Notes under the pieces: generated by a model | Databases searched by the model: none | The model's input: only the letters and a program-made list of their open reading frames with translations | Told to the model about the DNA's origin: nothing | Shown here: positions 11,201 to 23,200 of the stretch, piece by piece | Position numbering within the stretch: position 1 is the first letter of the stretch | Layout of the letters: every line of letters begins with the position of its first letter | Assembly: GCA_013399875.1 (NCBI GenBank) | Contig: VXAZ01005694.1 | Coordinates: forward strand, 2,241,441-2,305,440 | Source: Gymnorhina tibicen | Lineage: Eukaryota > Chordata > Aves > Passeriformes > Artamidae | DNA: 64,000 bases | Direction: 5' to 3' | Position numbers and translations under genes: made by a program

Positions 11201-14200
11201 CTTCAGTACCTCTGAGGGGCCACAGGAGCCTGCCACCCTGCCCCTTTGCTCCTAAGTGGCTCTTCTGCTCCTGGCATTGACAGTGCTTTCGGTCGTAGGG
11301 GCACACGGCAACAAGAAACTGGCCAGAAACCATCATTTGGGTACCTTGATGCTCCCAGTTGGTAATAGCTTGTTTGTTGCTCATTTTGATCCTCTTTGAA
11401 GCCCTGGTTCTCCATGTGCCCCCTCTTTCTTTTGAAGAGTGTTTTTCCCAGCAGCACTGGTAATAGTCTGTCCTGTTCTCTCTTTGTCTTTCTCTTTTCC
11501 ATTGTCCTCATCAACAGTTTGATTACTACAACTCACTCCTGATTAATGATAAGGATGAAAATGACAATTACGTGGAGCTTGGGGATGAATTCATTCTGGA
11601 GCCAAATGAGCATTTTAATAACCTGCTGGTGAACACCACCTACAGCGACATCCAGCTCCCCACCAACGTCTACAACAAAGGTAATGGCCTCTGCTTTCCC
11701 AGGGCTGGTAGGTTGGTGTGGAAACTATCAGCAGAATCCTGGGAACAAGGATGGGAATAGGAAAAGAACAACTGACAGGAAAAAAAGAAAAAAGCAGGGT
11801 TGGAAAGGTGCTGTGCCAAGGGACAGTCATGTCCGTGCTGTACTGTCCCTGTGACAGGGCTTAGGTACAATCTGCTCTTGGAAAACCTCTTATGGTGGGC
11901 AGGCCTCCCTCGCAGGCAGGCAGAGTATTCTCCTGCAGGTCCTCTGCCCAACCAAAGAGGCTGTGAGACAAACTGTGATGAGACTTCACTGGCAGTTGTC
12001 ACTCTGGATGAAGGGTTGGCTCTGTCGAGGCCTTTAGTTGTCAGGAATCTCACTGGTGACCGTGCTCTCAATTTAGAGACACAATAGAGGGAGTTCTGTT
12101 TCCCACGTGATTTCAAATCAGTTCCATCTGGTCTGACAGCCCCAGACCCTACAATCTTGCTCACAGCAGAGCCACCAGCAGAGCTGGCTGTGGGTAGGTG
12201 CAGCAGGACTGTACAGAGCAGGCTGCTGCCCTCAGCAGAGCATGGAGAGAGGTGGTCAAACGTCAGCCAGCAGAGAGGCGCTGCCCAGCCAGCTGATTTC
12301 TTGCCTCTACACCTCGCCATGAGCCAACCAGCTCCTCTGGCTGTGGCTGCAGGATGAGCAGGAGGAGGAGGAGGGCTGCTTCCATGCCAACGGAGGCTCT
12401 GGGGAGCAGTGTCCCGCAGTGCTCACTCCCCCTCCTGCAAACAGCAGCAAGCCTGGCTCTCCCTTCCTGCAGGACTTGCTTTGGCCTCATCCCTGGGGAG
12501 TCACAATCCAGTTTTTCCCTCATTTTGACCAAAACTGCCTTTAGTAAAGCAACTAAAGAGGAAGTGGTAGGTCAAAGCCCCACCCTTTTCAGCACTAATA
12601 CAGTTAATCCAACAACGACCAGTTTGTCATGATTCCCTGTCGCTGCTGCTCTCTTTGGTCTCCCGAGGCAGTGACTCAACACAGACACCAAATATACACT
12701 GCCTCCTAGGAGTTCCTGGAATCTGCAACTTCCTATTGACTCTGAGGAGATGGGGGCATGGTGGGACAGCCCAGGCTTTGTCTGGGAAAGGGCAGGCAAA
12801 GCAGAAAAGAAAGATTTGATGAGGAAAAGAGGAGAGAGAGTGCAACTGTGTAAATCCCAGGGCTCCTCTGTCCCAGGTGATTACACCCAGCATAAATTTA
12901 GACAGTCGTTGTAGAAAGGCTGTCAGTGATGCATCAGCAGCTGCTTCTCAAGAGCCACATGTCCCCTGTCAGGCAGCAGCAGCTGAGCCCTGCCTGTAGG
13001 GTGAGCCAGCTGTACTCAGCACTGTGAGGGCCTCCCTGGGTCTCTGAGAGCATTATTCCAACCAGATGTAGGGCTCAGGGGCAGACAAGGCTGGAACGAG
13101 AAATGGGGTTGATAGTGTCTGACCAAGCTGAGATCACCTGCAGTGGCCAGTGGTGGCCTGGCCCCCAGGATTCCCTTGAATGGGCAGGGAACAGGATGCA
13201 TCAGTGTAAAAGTTTTGGACAAGGTTGCATTCCTCCTGGAGCTGCCTTTGTTCCCATCGCTCTCCTCCATTAGGGTGGTGCATGTCCTCCCTTCTTTTAC
13301 TTTTTTACGCTTTTTCCCCCCCCCAGACCCTGACATCCTTAACGGAGTTTACATGTCGGAAGCCCTGAATCCTGTTTTTGTGGACAACTTTGAAAGGGAT
13401 CCCACACTGACCTGGCAGTACTTTGGCAGCTCCACTGGATTCTTCAGGCTCTACCCAGGTAAAAGAGCAGAAGTTGGCTTTGCTCTTTCAGTGCAACGCA
13501 GCAGCTCTGCAGGACAGGGTCTGTGCCATGGAGGAGTCCAGTCTGGGAAGTGTGGGGGCATCACGGCCCCAGGAAGGGCAGGGTGCAGTGAGCAGAGTAC
13601 CCCTGCATGGGCTGACTAGGCTGAAGGAGTGGGACTCCGCAGGCATAAACCACTCTCTCCCACTAGAACCAGCCCCTCAGGCACATTGCCCATGCAACCC
13701 CAGAGGAGTCTGCTGGCAGGGGTGCCCCAAAAAGCTCCCAAAACACCATAGCTCCCTGCCTCAGGCTCCCCTGTGGGTTTGAGCGGTGGCCAAAGCCTCT
13801 CCGAGGACACGCGTGGCAGATGCAGTGGCCAGCCTGACTGGTTGTCCACTCGCCAGCTGTGAGTGGCACCTTAGGTCACGGCAGAAAGTGGGGGAGGTCC
13901 TGTGCTTGGAGGAACCCGTGAGATGCTGCAGCTGCAGCTTGGCCTGGTGGCCTCTTGGCCAGATGGCTGCGTGCCCTTCCCTGTGACCTGGCACATGTTG
14001 GGGGAGGTGAAAGCAGAGAGGACTGGGAACAGAGCCTGTAGCAGGAAACCTGGGATGCATCCCTGTCACTGCTGCTGCTTATTTAGGCTCTCAACCACCC
14101 TCTGGGAGAAAGAAAATCTGTTGTTGAGAACTGCATCAGAGTGACAAAAAGTTCAAAGTACATGCAATTGCTTCCCAGATTCAAACAGACTATGCCTAGG

Positions 14201-17200
14201 TACATTTTTTAATAGAAACAATAAACAGAAATAGAATAATAAAATAAACAGAATTTAATAGAAATAAACAGTTTACTCAGAACTGCCAAAAACCGAGCAG
14301 CTCTGCTTGTATTTCTGCAGAGTGGCCACTGCTGTTGCGGGCCAGACTCGTGTGCTCCCAGGGGCAGCCAGGTCTCAGCAGGGAACAGCAGCAGTGCAGG
14401 GGAGCAGGGAGCAGATGCCTGCCTGCCTGTGTGTGTGTGTTGATTGCTCCTCTTGCTGCTCTCTTCAGGAATAAAGTGGTTACCAGATGAGAACGGAGTG
14501 ATCTCCTTTGACTGCAGGAACCGTGGCTGGTAAGTTTTGGGGAGACTTGGCCAAAGCACCTTTCATCCTTCCTCTCTCCCTCTTCTCCAAGATGACGCCT
14601 TGGTGAGTTGCTGATCAATAATTAATGTCCTGTGGTGCTCCTGCAAGAGGTGGGGGGTACGTAAATACTTCCAGCTGCCAGCAACAGCTTTCCCTGTGAC
14701 ATCTAACATGTGCCACGTGGAAACGACACTTCTGTGACTGGGAGGAGGGGGATGTTCAGGCTTCAGGATTGTGATGTGTTCACTCAGTGTGTGGGAAGCG
14801 AGGTGCTGGGGCCAGCCTGATGCTGCTGGGTAGCTGTGGTCGTGGTGCAGGTTGTGCTGTGGCTGGCACCGTGTGACAGCAGCGTGTCCTGCACTCCTCC
14901 TGCCCGGCTGCTCACCCTGCCCCCCTGCCTTCTTTGTCGTGCAGGTACATCCAGGCAGCCACCTCTCCCAAGGACATTGTCATCATTGTGGATGTCAGTG
15001 GCAGCATGAAGGGCCTGAGGATGACCATTGCCAAGCACACCATCGTCACCATTTTGGATACTCTGGGAGAAAACGACTTTGTCAACATCATTGCAGTATG
15101 TCTGTCTCCACGGCAGCGCTGAGCTGACCCCCTCGAGCCTCACACCCTCTCCTCCTTCCCCTCAGCAAATCACAGTGACCTACCTACGGCAGCACCTGTG
15201 CTGGGTGGGGGATTAACCCAAATTACCCTCGGGAAGCCAGCTTTGTGTGCTCAGCAGGGTGGCTGCCAGGTCATTTCATCCCTCCTCCGCACAGGACGTT
15301 GGCTGCATCTTTTTGGCTTACTTAGGGATGTGACTGCAACAGATAACAAAGGGCTGTAGAGAGGGACCTGACCTAATAAATCCACCCAGCTTGCCATAAC
15401 ACTGTGGTTGGGTCCAGCAGCAGCAGTGTAATCCTCAGGATAACGCTTCCAGGCTGGAAAACTACCACTATATGCCTTCTTGTGCACCCACATCCTGCAA
15501 GGCTGCCCTTACAGTCCTGAGTCGGTCAGCTGGGCTTGCATGGAGCTTGGTCAGGAAGGCTCAGGGTTACTCTCTTCCTTTTTAAGCCCTGGCAGGGTGA
15601 GGATGGGCTGGTTACCCGCAGAGAACCAGCACCACTGGCCGCAGCAAGCAAAACTTCTTTCCGTGGTTCATGCCAAGACTGGTGCCATGTTAAAGGCTCC
15701 TCGCCTTCTAATTTTCAAAGCTAATTCAAACACCATCTCTTTCCCCAGGCTTCTTTCTATGATAGCTTGCCAGGGCACAGCCACCGAGATATAAATTCTA
15801 CTTTCTGTTGATAGCTTCTTACGTTAGCTAATTAGAAACTCCAGTGGCAACAATTCTGTCTTTATATGACTGGACAGATGGAAGAGTGAACAGTGTTGGC
15901 AGAAGAATGGAGGGGAGTCATTAAGGAGTTTGAAATAGCATCTGCTCTTCAGAAACAATCCCAGAAATATCATGTTGTGTGTATATATATATATATATTC
16001 TTTCACTGCACTCACACCAAGAACCTACTGGCTCCGAGACATTACAGCCTGACCTAAGCTCCTGTTGATCAGCTGAGCATCAGCGGCCTCTTAGGAGCTG
16101 CACTCTTCTGAACCTTGCAGGAAAAGGTTCACAGGGGCATCACCAAGCTCTACCTCACATGTAACAGCCTGGAATCATCCGCTCCCTTAATTATCCCAGC
16201 TCGGTGGATGTGTGCTAACCTGGTTTGCTCTTGTTCAGCCGTGCACCAGAGGCTTCAAACTTCAGGTTGCAGGGCTCAGCTGGTGGCTGGGGACTCACAA
16301 AGTCTCCAGAAGTCAAAACTATGTGCGAAAAGTGCTGGAAGCAAGGCCAGGGGTACAAGTTCATAGAGTGTGCATAAAAACTTTATGGTGTGAGTGGGGA
16401 AGAAAAAAAGTAACTTTGTATGTGTAGGTATGCTCAGCTAGAACTCAGCAAAACACCGGAACTGATGCGTTATTCAAACAAACAGAAGATTCATCAAAAT
16501 CCTAATTTGCCATGATCGCTATAAACAATGTTTTGAGGGAACTGGGTGTAAAATGGCATAATTCTCCATACGGTTTTCCGAGCATCCACCTAGGACGCGA
16601 ACCCATCTTGTGAATTTTCTCCCATGACAACCCCTTTTTTTCCGTTTTCTCTTTGCAGTACAATGATTATGTTCATTTTATTGAACCCTGTTTTAAGGGT
16701 ATCCTGGTCCAAGCAGACAGAGATAACAGAGAGGTGAGTACCAGGCCCCTCTCAGTGTAACCCAGGTAGCTCTCTTCGTGTGAGCAGAGCACGAGCCTTA
16801 AGATGCTGTGAGGTGAAGCTGCAGGGACAAGGAGCACCCCTCTCCCAGCAGGGTTTGTGTTCCAGAAGCCAGCACTTGTTCAGTGCTGTGTGCTGGCACC
16901 TTGACTTACACCAAGCTGCTGCAACAGGGGGCAGCTGGTGGGGTGAGCAGCAGCTACAGCTTCCCTGTGTCCCTGCTGAGGAGGGGTTTTGGTGCTCTGA
17001 TCCAGGAGGGTTCAGGAGCCCTGAGGTGGCCAGCCTGTGTCCAGCTGCCCCACCACCCTCTGGGCTGACTGGTATTTTTAGCTTCTCTCCCTGGGGTTTT
17101 TTTTCCCCTTCCTCTTTCAGTTTTTTTAGTTTGTATTAATACATCCTTCCATGCCTTCAACAACCAGACTTCTTTCCCAGCTTAGCCCTAGGTCAGAGTA

Positions 17201-20200
17201 TGACTCCAGAGGGTGAAGTCTTCTGCAGTGTTTCCCAAAGGATTCCTGAACCTTCCAGACACTATCTTGCAGAGAGGGTTTAATTTAGGCAGATCAATGC
17301 CTTCTAAGTCATAGACAAGCATTCAGATTTTTTCTCTTTTTTCATCCTATTGCTTCTGGGTGCACAGGATGTTTTTTCCTGAAGGAGCAGTTAAGGGGAA
17401 GTCAGATTTCCAGTAGTTTTGCCCCTTCTGTGATCTTACATGGATTGTTGGTCCAGAGACTGGAGAAGTGCAGTCCTGCTGTAGCTGCATGGGCACGGCC
17501 TCTTCCAGGCTGCCCTTTCCTCCCCTGGTCAAAGGGAACACCCTGACTGCAACTCATTCCTGGTTTTTTTCCTCTCTTCTTGCCAGCACTTCAAGCAGCT
17601 GGTGGAGGAGCTGCAAGCAAAAGGAGTGGGGACTGTGCGCAAGGCTTTGACAGAGTCCTTCAAAATCCTGAGAGAGGTAAGAGTTGGTGCTGATGCTCAT
17701 GTGGAGCACGAGTGCCCTGCCCACCCCTACAACCAGTGACAGCACATCCCTCGTGGTGCTGCACTGGGGAGGGGGCGTGAGCTGATCTCATGGGTCCCAA
17801 AGTTGTGACAAGCAGTGTGCAGGGCTGACCCATCTTAGGGGCAAGTGTTGGTGGTTTGTGCATGATGCCCACAGCCACCAGTCCCTGCCCAGGGAGGATC
17901 AGGAGCCTGAGTTTTCTTAATGAGCCCCACACTTGGGCATTGCCCAGGCACCTTTACAGATGGTGGCAATAAAATATAACTGATCAGCTGAGGGCCACAA
18001 TTCTGGCTGTAAGTGATGTATTAGCGAGCAGTAGATGATGATGAAGACATGAAAGATTATTCTTCAGATTTATTTCAATGTCACTTTGCAGGGTATCAGT
18101 GCTTGGGGAAGAAATCACAGGTACAGGAGAATTAATCACTCTGATCGTGCCCTCTGATAAGAGCCATAAATGATTCATTGCCTCATGTGAATAGGAAATT
18201 CAGTAGCCTGGAGGGAAAGGTACAATTTACTTCTGTTTCTTAAGGAGTGGTAACAAGAAAAAGGACCAAGAACCAGCTGAATACCCCCGTCCCCTCATGG
18301 CACTGTCTATGGTGGGGTTGGCCTAAAGGTGCCAGTGGGTCACAGAATCATAGAAGGGCTTGGGTTGGAAGGGGCCTTAAAATCTGAGACAAAATATGTC
18401 CTGTGAACCAAAAATACCTGCAGGGAGAGAGTGTTGCCCATGCACCCCAGTGGACTAACGTGACCCCACTGCAGTAATACAGAAGAAACTCCTTGGTGGG
18501 TAAAGAATTGATTTATTCTCTCTATTTAGCATTAAAAAATGCAGTCAACATTTTTAGTAGTCATCGCTTATCTTGATTCTTGTTGATTCTCTCTTGCTTA
18601 ATGAGCTCAAAACAGCTCTGAGATTGCTTTTGGACAATGCAGCACCCAGTGGTGATAAAACCTTCTGCTGTTATTCGCTCACAAGGTGAAGCACTGTTTC
18701 CCTCGTGCCTTTTGCTGTCCCCTTGGATCTGGGGAGAAGGCGTCTGGCTCAGGCATTGGAGGAAGGGCTTTGCTGTGCCTTGGAAATGGCTTGCAACATA
18801 AAACAGCAGTTTATTTATGAAAACAGCATCTTTATCAAAGAAATGTGTGAAACGGGGCTCCACATCTCTTGCAGCCAGCTTTCCTTCCCCAGATTCCAGC
18901 GTTCCTGCAGCGTGCCGTTCGCTGCAGCACGGGCTGTGACCGTGTGCCTTTCAGTGCAAGGGACCTCAGCACGAGGCCACCAAAGACACCAGCTGGGAGC
19001 CGTGTTGCCAGCCAGCTGTGGGGCAGCTGCACGTGCAGCAGGAGACCTGCCAGGACCTGTCGGAAGTGGCTTTGCATCTTCACACCAGGATTTCTGGTGG
19101 CATTCAGAAGAGACAGACATTGTCTCTGTGCACACACGGCAGCTCCAGAGGCTGCCTGTACGTAGGCACGGAAGTGCGGACACGTTCCTGTTGTCCTGCT
19201 GCAGCCTTCCCCAGACTGTAGCTTCCCTGATAAGGCTTATCTACAGAGTGCCTTAATATCAGCAGCTGGAGCACCCCAGGCTCTGCAAGTACCGCAGCTG
19301 AAGGCAAAAGGGTGGCACCTGCCAAGCGCTCGTGTGGTTTAAGGGCTCTCTGAAATCTCCTCGAGATTCTTAGACCTGTGCTGGTACTAGCAAAGGAAAA
19401 GGGTTTTGTCAGGGTGCCCCGAAACAAATCGGTGCTGCTGCAGTCACGCAGGCAGGGCAAAGGGGGACTTCGGTGGGACTGACCACCCCCTTCCCATCAG
19501 ACAGAATTCCCATTCTCAGCTGTTCCTCGCAGGCTCTCCTGTTACTGCTCACGGGAGCACACGCAAGAGAATGAGAACTGCGACATCACGCTGATGAAAC
19601 AGGCTTTGCTGATTACAACAGCCAGCCAGGAATAATATCTGTAATGAAAGTGGCTGCAAAGTCTCCCTGGTAATTTTCCTCAGTCCAATTGCTCACAGAA
19701 TTAATAGCCCAGCAGAGGCCTACTCACTGAGGTATGAGTAGCAAAGATGGGTTGAAGAAGAGCACAAATCTCTCACTGTCTTTGCTTTCCTCCATTATCC
19801 GCTGGGGGAGACAGGGTGTGTTTTAATCCATGACACAATTTGCAGACCGGTTTCAGGAGAACAGCTAGCCAGAGCCCCCCTGTCCCTCTCTGCCACGCTC
19901 AATAAACCACTTGAACTCTCTATTTCAATTTAGCCACAAACCAAGTGGTTTCAATAAAATATGCATCCCAGGGAAACCATGTTCTTAAGCACACATTTAT
20001 GAAGTGCTTCAAAATTCTCGGGTGTGAAGTGCTATCATTTGAGGTCTTTTCTTATCCATTAAGTTTTAATCTGCCTCGCTGCTATCTTCTCTTCCTTGTT
20101 TCAACAAACTTGGCCTGGTCTTGTGCTCTCCCCTTTTTCCTGCGGGATTTATACCCCTTTGTTGTGGCCGCTGCTCTGCTTCCAGGCTGCCTCCCCCGAA

Positions 20201-23200
20201 ACACCATCCTCCCAGCAGTGTGTGAGTGCTGCAGCTGAGAGCTATCAAGTGCTAAGCAGAGCAGAATAATTGCCCTCCCTGTTTTACACACCGTAGTCCT
20301 CTTAACACGGCGCAAGACAACAGCTACGGTTTTTTCAGGCACTGTCACATCGTTAATTCCTATCCAGCTGATGAGTCTCTGCAGCATCCCTCCCCAGGCA
20401 CTATCCACCCTCCTCTTCTGCGTTACAGCCACTGCCTCCCCTTTCCCATGCATGTGTCCTCCTTTCTCAGGATATGCTCAGAACGAGCATATATTGTGAA
20501 AGCTGTTGCTTTTCCCACTCTGTGGAGGAAAAGAAAAGCCAAGTTCTGGCTTTCCCAGGCCACCTTGGAGTGATGTTTCCTCTTACCACCAAGCTGGTTT
20601 AATCATGCCTGGGCTCACTGCCGATCTCAGAAATCACATAAGCGTTGAAGTTAACTGAGTGGGTCATTCCAGAACAACTACAGGTGAAAACAGGGTGAGG
20701 AGACTGGTAACAGACTGGATTTCAGTGAGACATAAAATTCTGAGTAACTTGAGCGAACTGGTGCCATAAAAAGAATGAACCTGTGTGCTGATTGAAGTAA
20801 ACAAAGGTTTGTGGCCTCTTTATGTCCCACTTGTGTGGGGGAACACTCACAAGATACACGTGTCACTAATTTTTCTAGTAGCATGCTAGATGTTTAAGGA
20901 CAATTTATCCATCTATTTTCTGTGTTTTCTCTCAATTCCCTCTTCATCCTTTGGGATCTTGTAGAGTCCCAGTCAGGTCTCAGCCCACGAGGCAAGCAGT
21001 GCAGCTACACCTTCTGCAATTCTTTCCCTTCGTGCTGAGCACAGATTATTCAAATGCCTTCAGTTAGTTTTTTCTTTAACCCTTTTTGTGACCCCGCCTC
21101 TCATTCATTCATTCTTTTCTTTGTTTCTTATCACTTCAGTGGGTACCCAGCCATTACAATATTGTCCTTTCGATGATAAAAGTATGGAGGCTCTAAAGCA
21201 TCTCTACCTGACCATTTCCCTCCGGTTTTTATCATCTGGCACCATATTATTTTTACTCCCTTTCTTGCTTCTTCTCTGAACACTTAGAAATTGTTTCTTG
21301 ATTCCAGTCACATTTTTATGGACCTGGATTCTACAGCATATTTTTCAGGATACGCACAGCTCATAATTTCCTGTTTACCAGTTCCTGCTATTCTGTTTTA
21401 ATGCCCTTTCTTGTTTCTTCTTCACTGGCTTTGTTTTCTTGTCTGCTGCTGATTTTGTCCCCATGAGATGCTTTCCACCAAGTTTGAATTTTCAGTAGTT
21501 CTGGAGGCCATTCCAGAGGCAGGTCTGCATAATAATGGAGCAGGAGGAGATGGAGAGGGGCTGCTCAGTGCCCTGCTCCGATGTGCACATGATCAGCACG
21601 CGTGCCTGCACATCTCTGAGCGATGCTGATGGTTCCTATTGCTTCACGAGGAACTCTGTGCCAGCCTGTAACTGCAGAGTAAAAGGCAATGAGCAAACAA
21701 GGGAGTACAAGAGACTGTGACCCTGAATTAATTAGATCATGCCTGTTAGTCCTGGCAACGTGACTGAAGTTATAGAGGAGAACACACAGCCCTGTGCCTC
21801 CTTCACTGACCCAGCTCTAGCCTGCATTCCTTCAGACATCTCTTCTGTGGACATGTTATTCCTTGTCTCCCCTTCTTTCACGCTCCTGAGACTTCAGTCA
21901 GAGCGGGGATTTATGCTCAGAGCTTGATGTGAATGCTGTCAGATCATTTGCTACAGCTGCAGCCAGTCACAAAGGACCTAAAAACCAGGGATTACCTCTT
22001 GTTCGTTTGTTTTCTAAATCTGTCTTTTTAATCTCCATTTCTATGACACTGATGATCTCATTTTTCCTGTTGAAAATATCATCTACTCCTGTAATTAGGA
22101 GATTGCTGGTTCTGATAAAACATCTGATCTCTCAGTATCTCAGTATTATGAGTTCTGAAGTAAACTTCATGAAGAGATCTTAAGTAGTTTGATGAAATGG
22201 CGGGTGACCTTAATTAAATGGTAATTTAGTAATAATCTAAACAAACACGTTGTAGATTGCAACATTTTGGAATAAGCTGCTTTCGTAACCAGGTTCGTGT
22301 ATCTGTGATCTGAGCCTCATTCTGACAGCATCTCCTGCACCCTGTGCCTCCCTGGTGGACACCCACACTATCTGTTCTGGCTGCTAATCTGCACCCAGCT
22401 GATCTCTGTCCTAGAAACAGCTCACTTGAGGCTCTGGTTTTTTCCTACCCGCTGGTCTTTAGCAGAATCCCACGTGGCTCTCACCCACTTTTCTCCTTTG
22501 GTTTGCTCTTAAGAGCATCCTGTGCTTGTTCCTGTTGTACACCCTCAGCCTTTGCTGCCTGTCTCCCCTCTGAGTGTGCTGCTGTGGGGACACGAGAGAG
22601 GAGCAGCACGTCCAAACGCCTCATCCTGACTCGGTATTCCCCCTGGATGTTTCACCTGAGAATAGCTCGTTAGGAATGACCCTGTTCCAGCGCCCTTCTC
22701 CCTCGTGGCCATCTCTCCTGGTTGTGGTCAGTGACACAAGCAATGGCCCAGCCAGGGAGGGCTTTGTACCTGTGGTCATGCAGAAGCTGTTGAATCCATG
22801 CTTCCTGCAGTACAGTTACAGGTGCAGTGTTAAGTTGAAGGAGGCAGGACTGATAAGACAGATGGTGGCAGAAGGTGACATTATGGTGATGTTCACTGAA
22901 CCTGGCAATTTCATCATAAGGGACAATCACAGATGTAGTTGTAGGAGTGGTGAAATTACTGGGGAGACCTGGGCTTGGAACTGGCTTCGAGGTATTCATG
23001 GTTGTGATGTTAACCTGCAGTGGAACCACAGGACCAGCCACGCTGGTAAAGGCATTTGTCTGTCATAACACAGCCTTAGCAAACCCGAAAGGAGTTGTGA
23101 ATTGAACCCCAAAACATCCAAAAAACTCCCAGTTCGTGGTCTGTGCTCTTGCTCCCCCATGCAGGGATTTCATTTTATGCAATTAATCTTGCCACTTGGA

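Noticed and set aside
11670..12320. 216-codon minus-strand open frame whose 3' end overlaps exon 5
   Set aside because: Its last codons are antisense to real coding sequence, and the rest is intron with no recognisable protein features.
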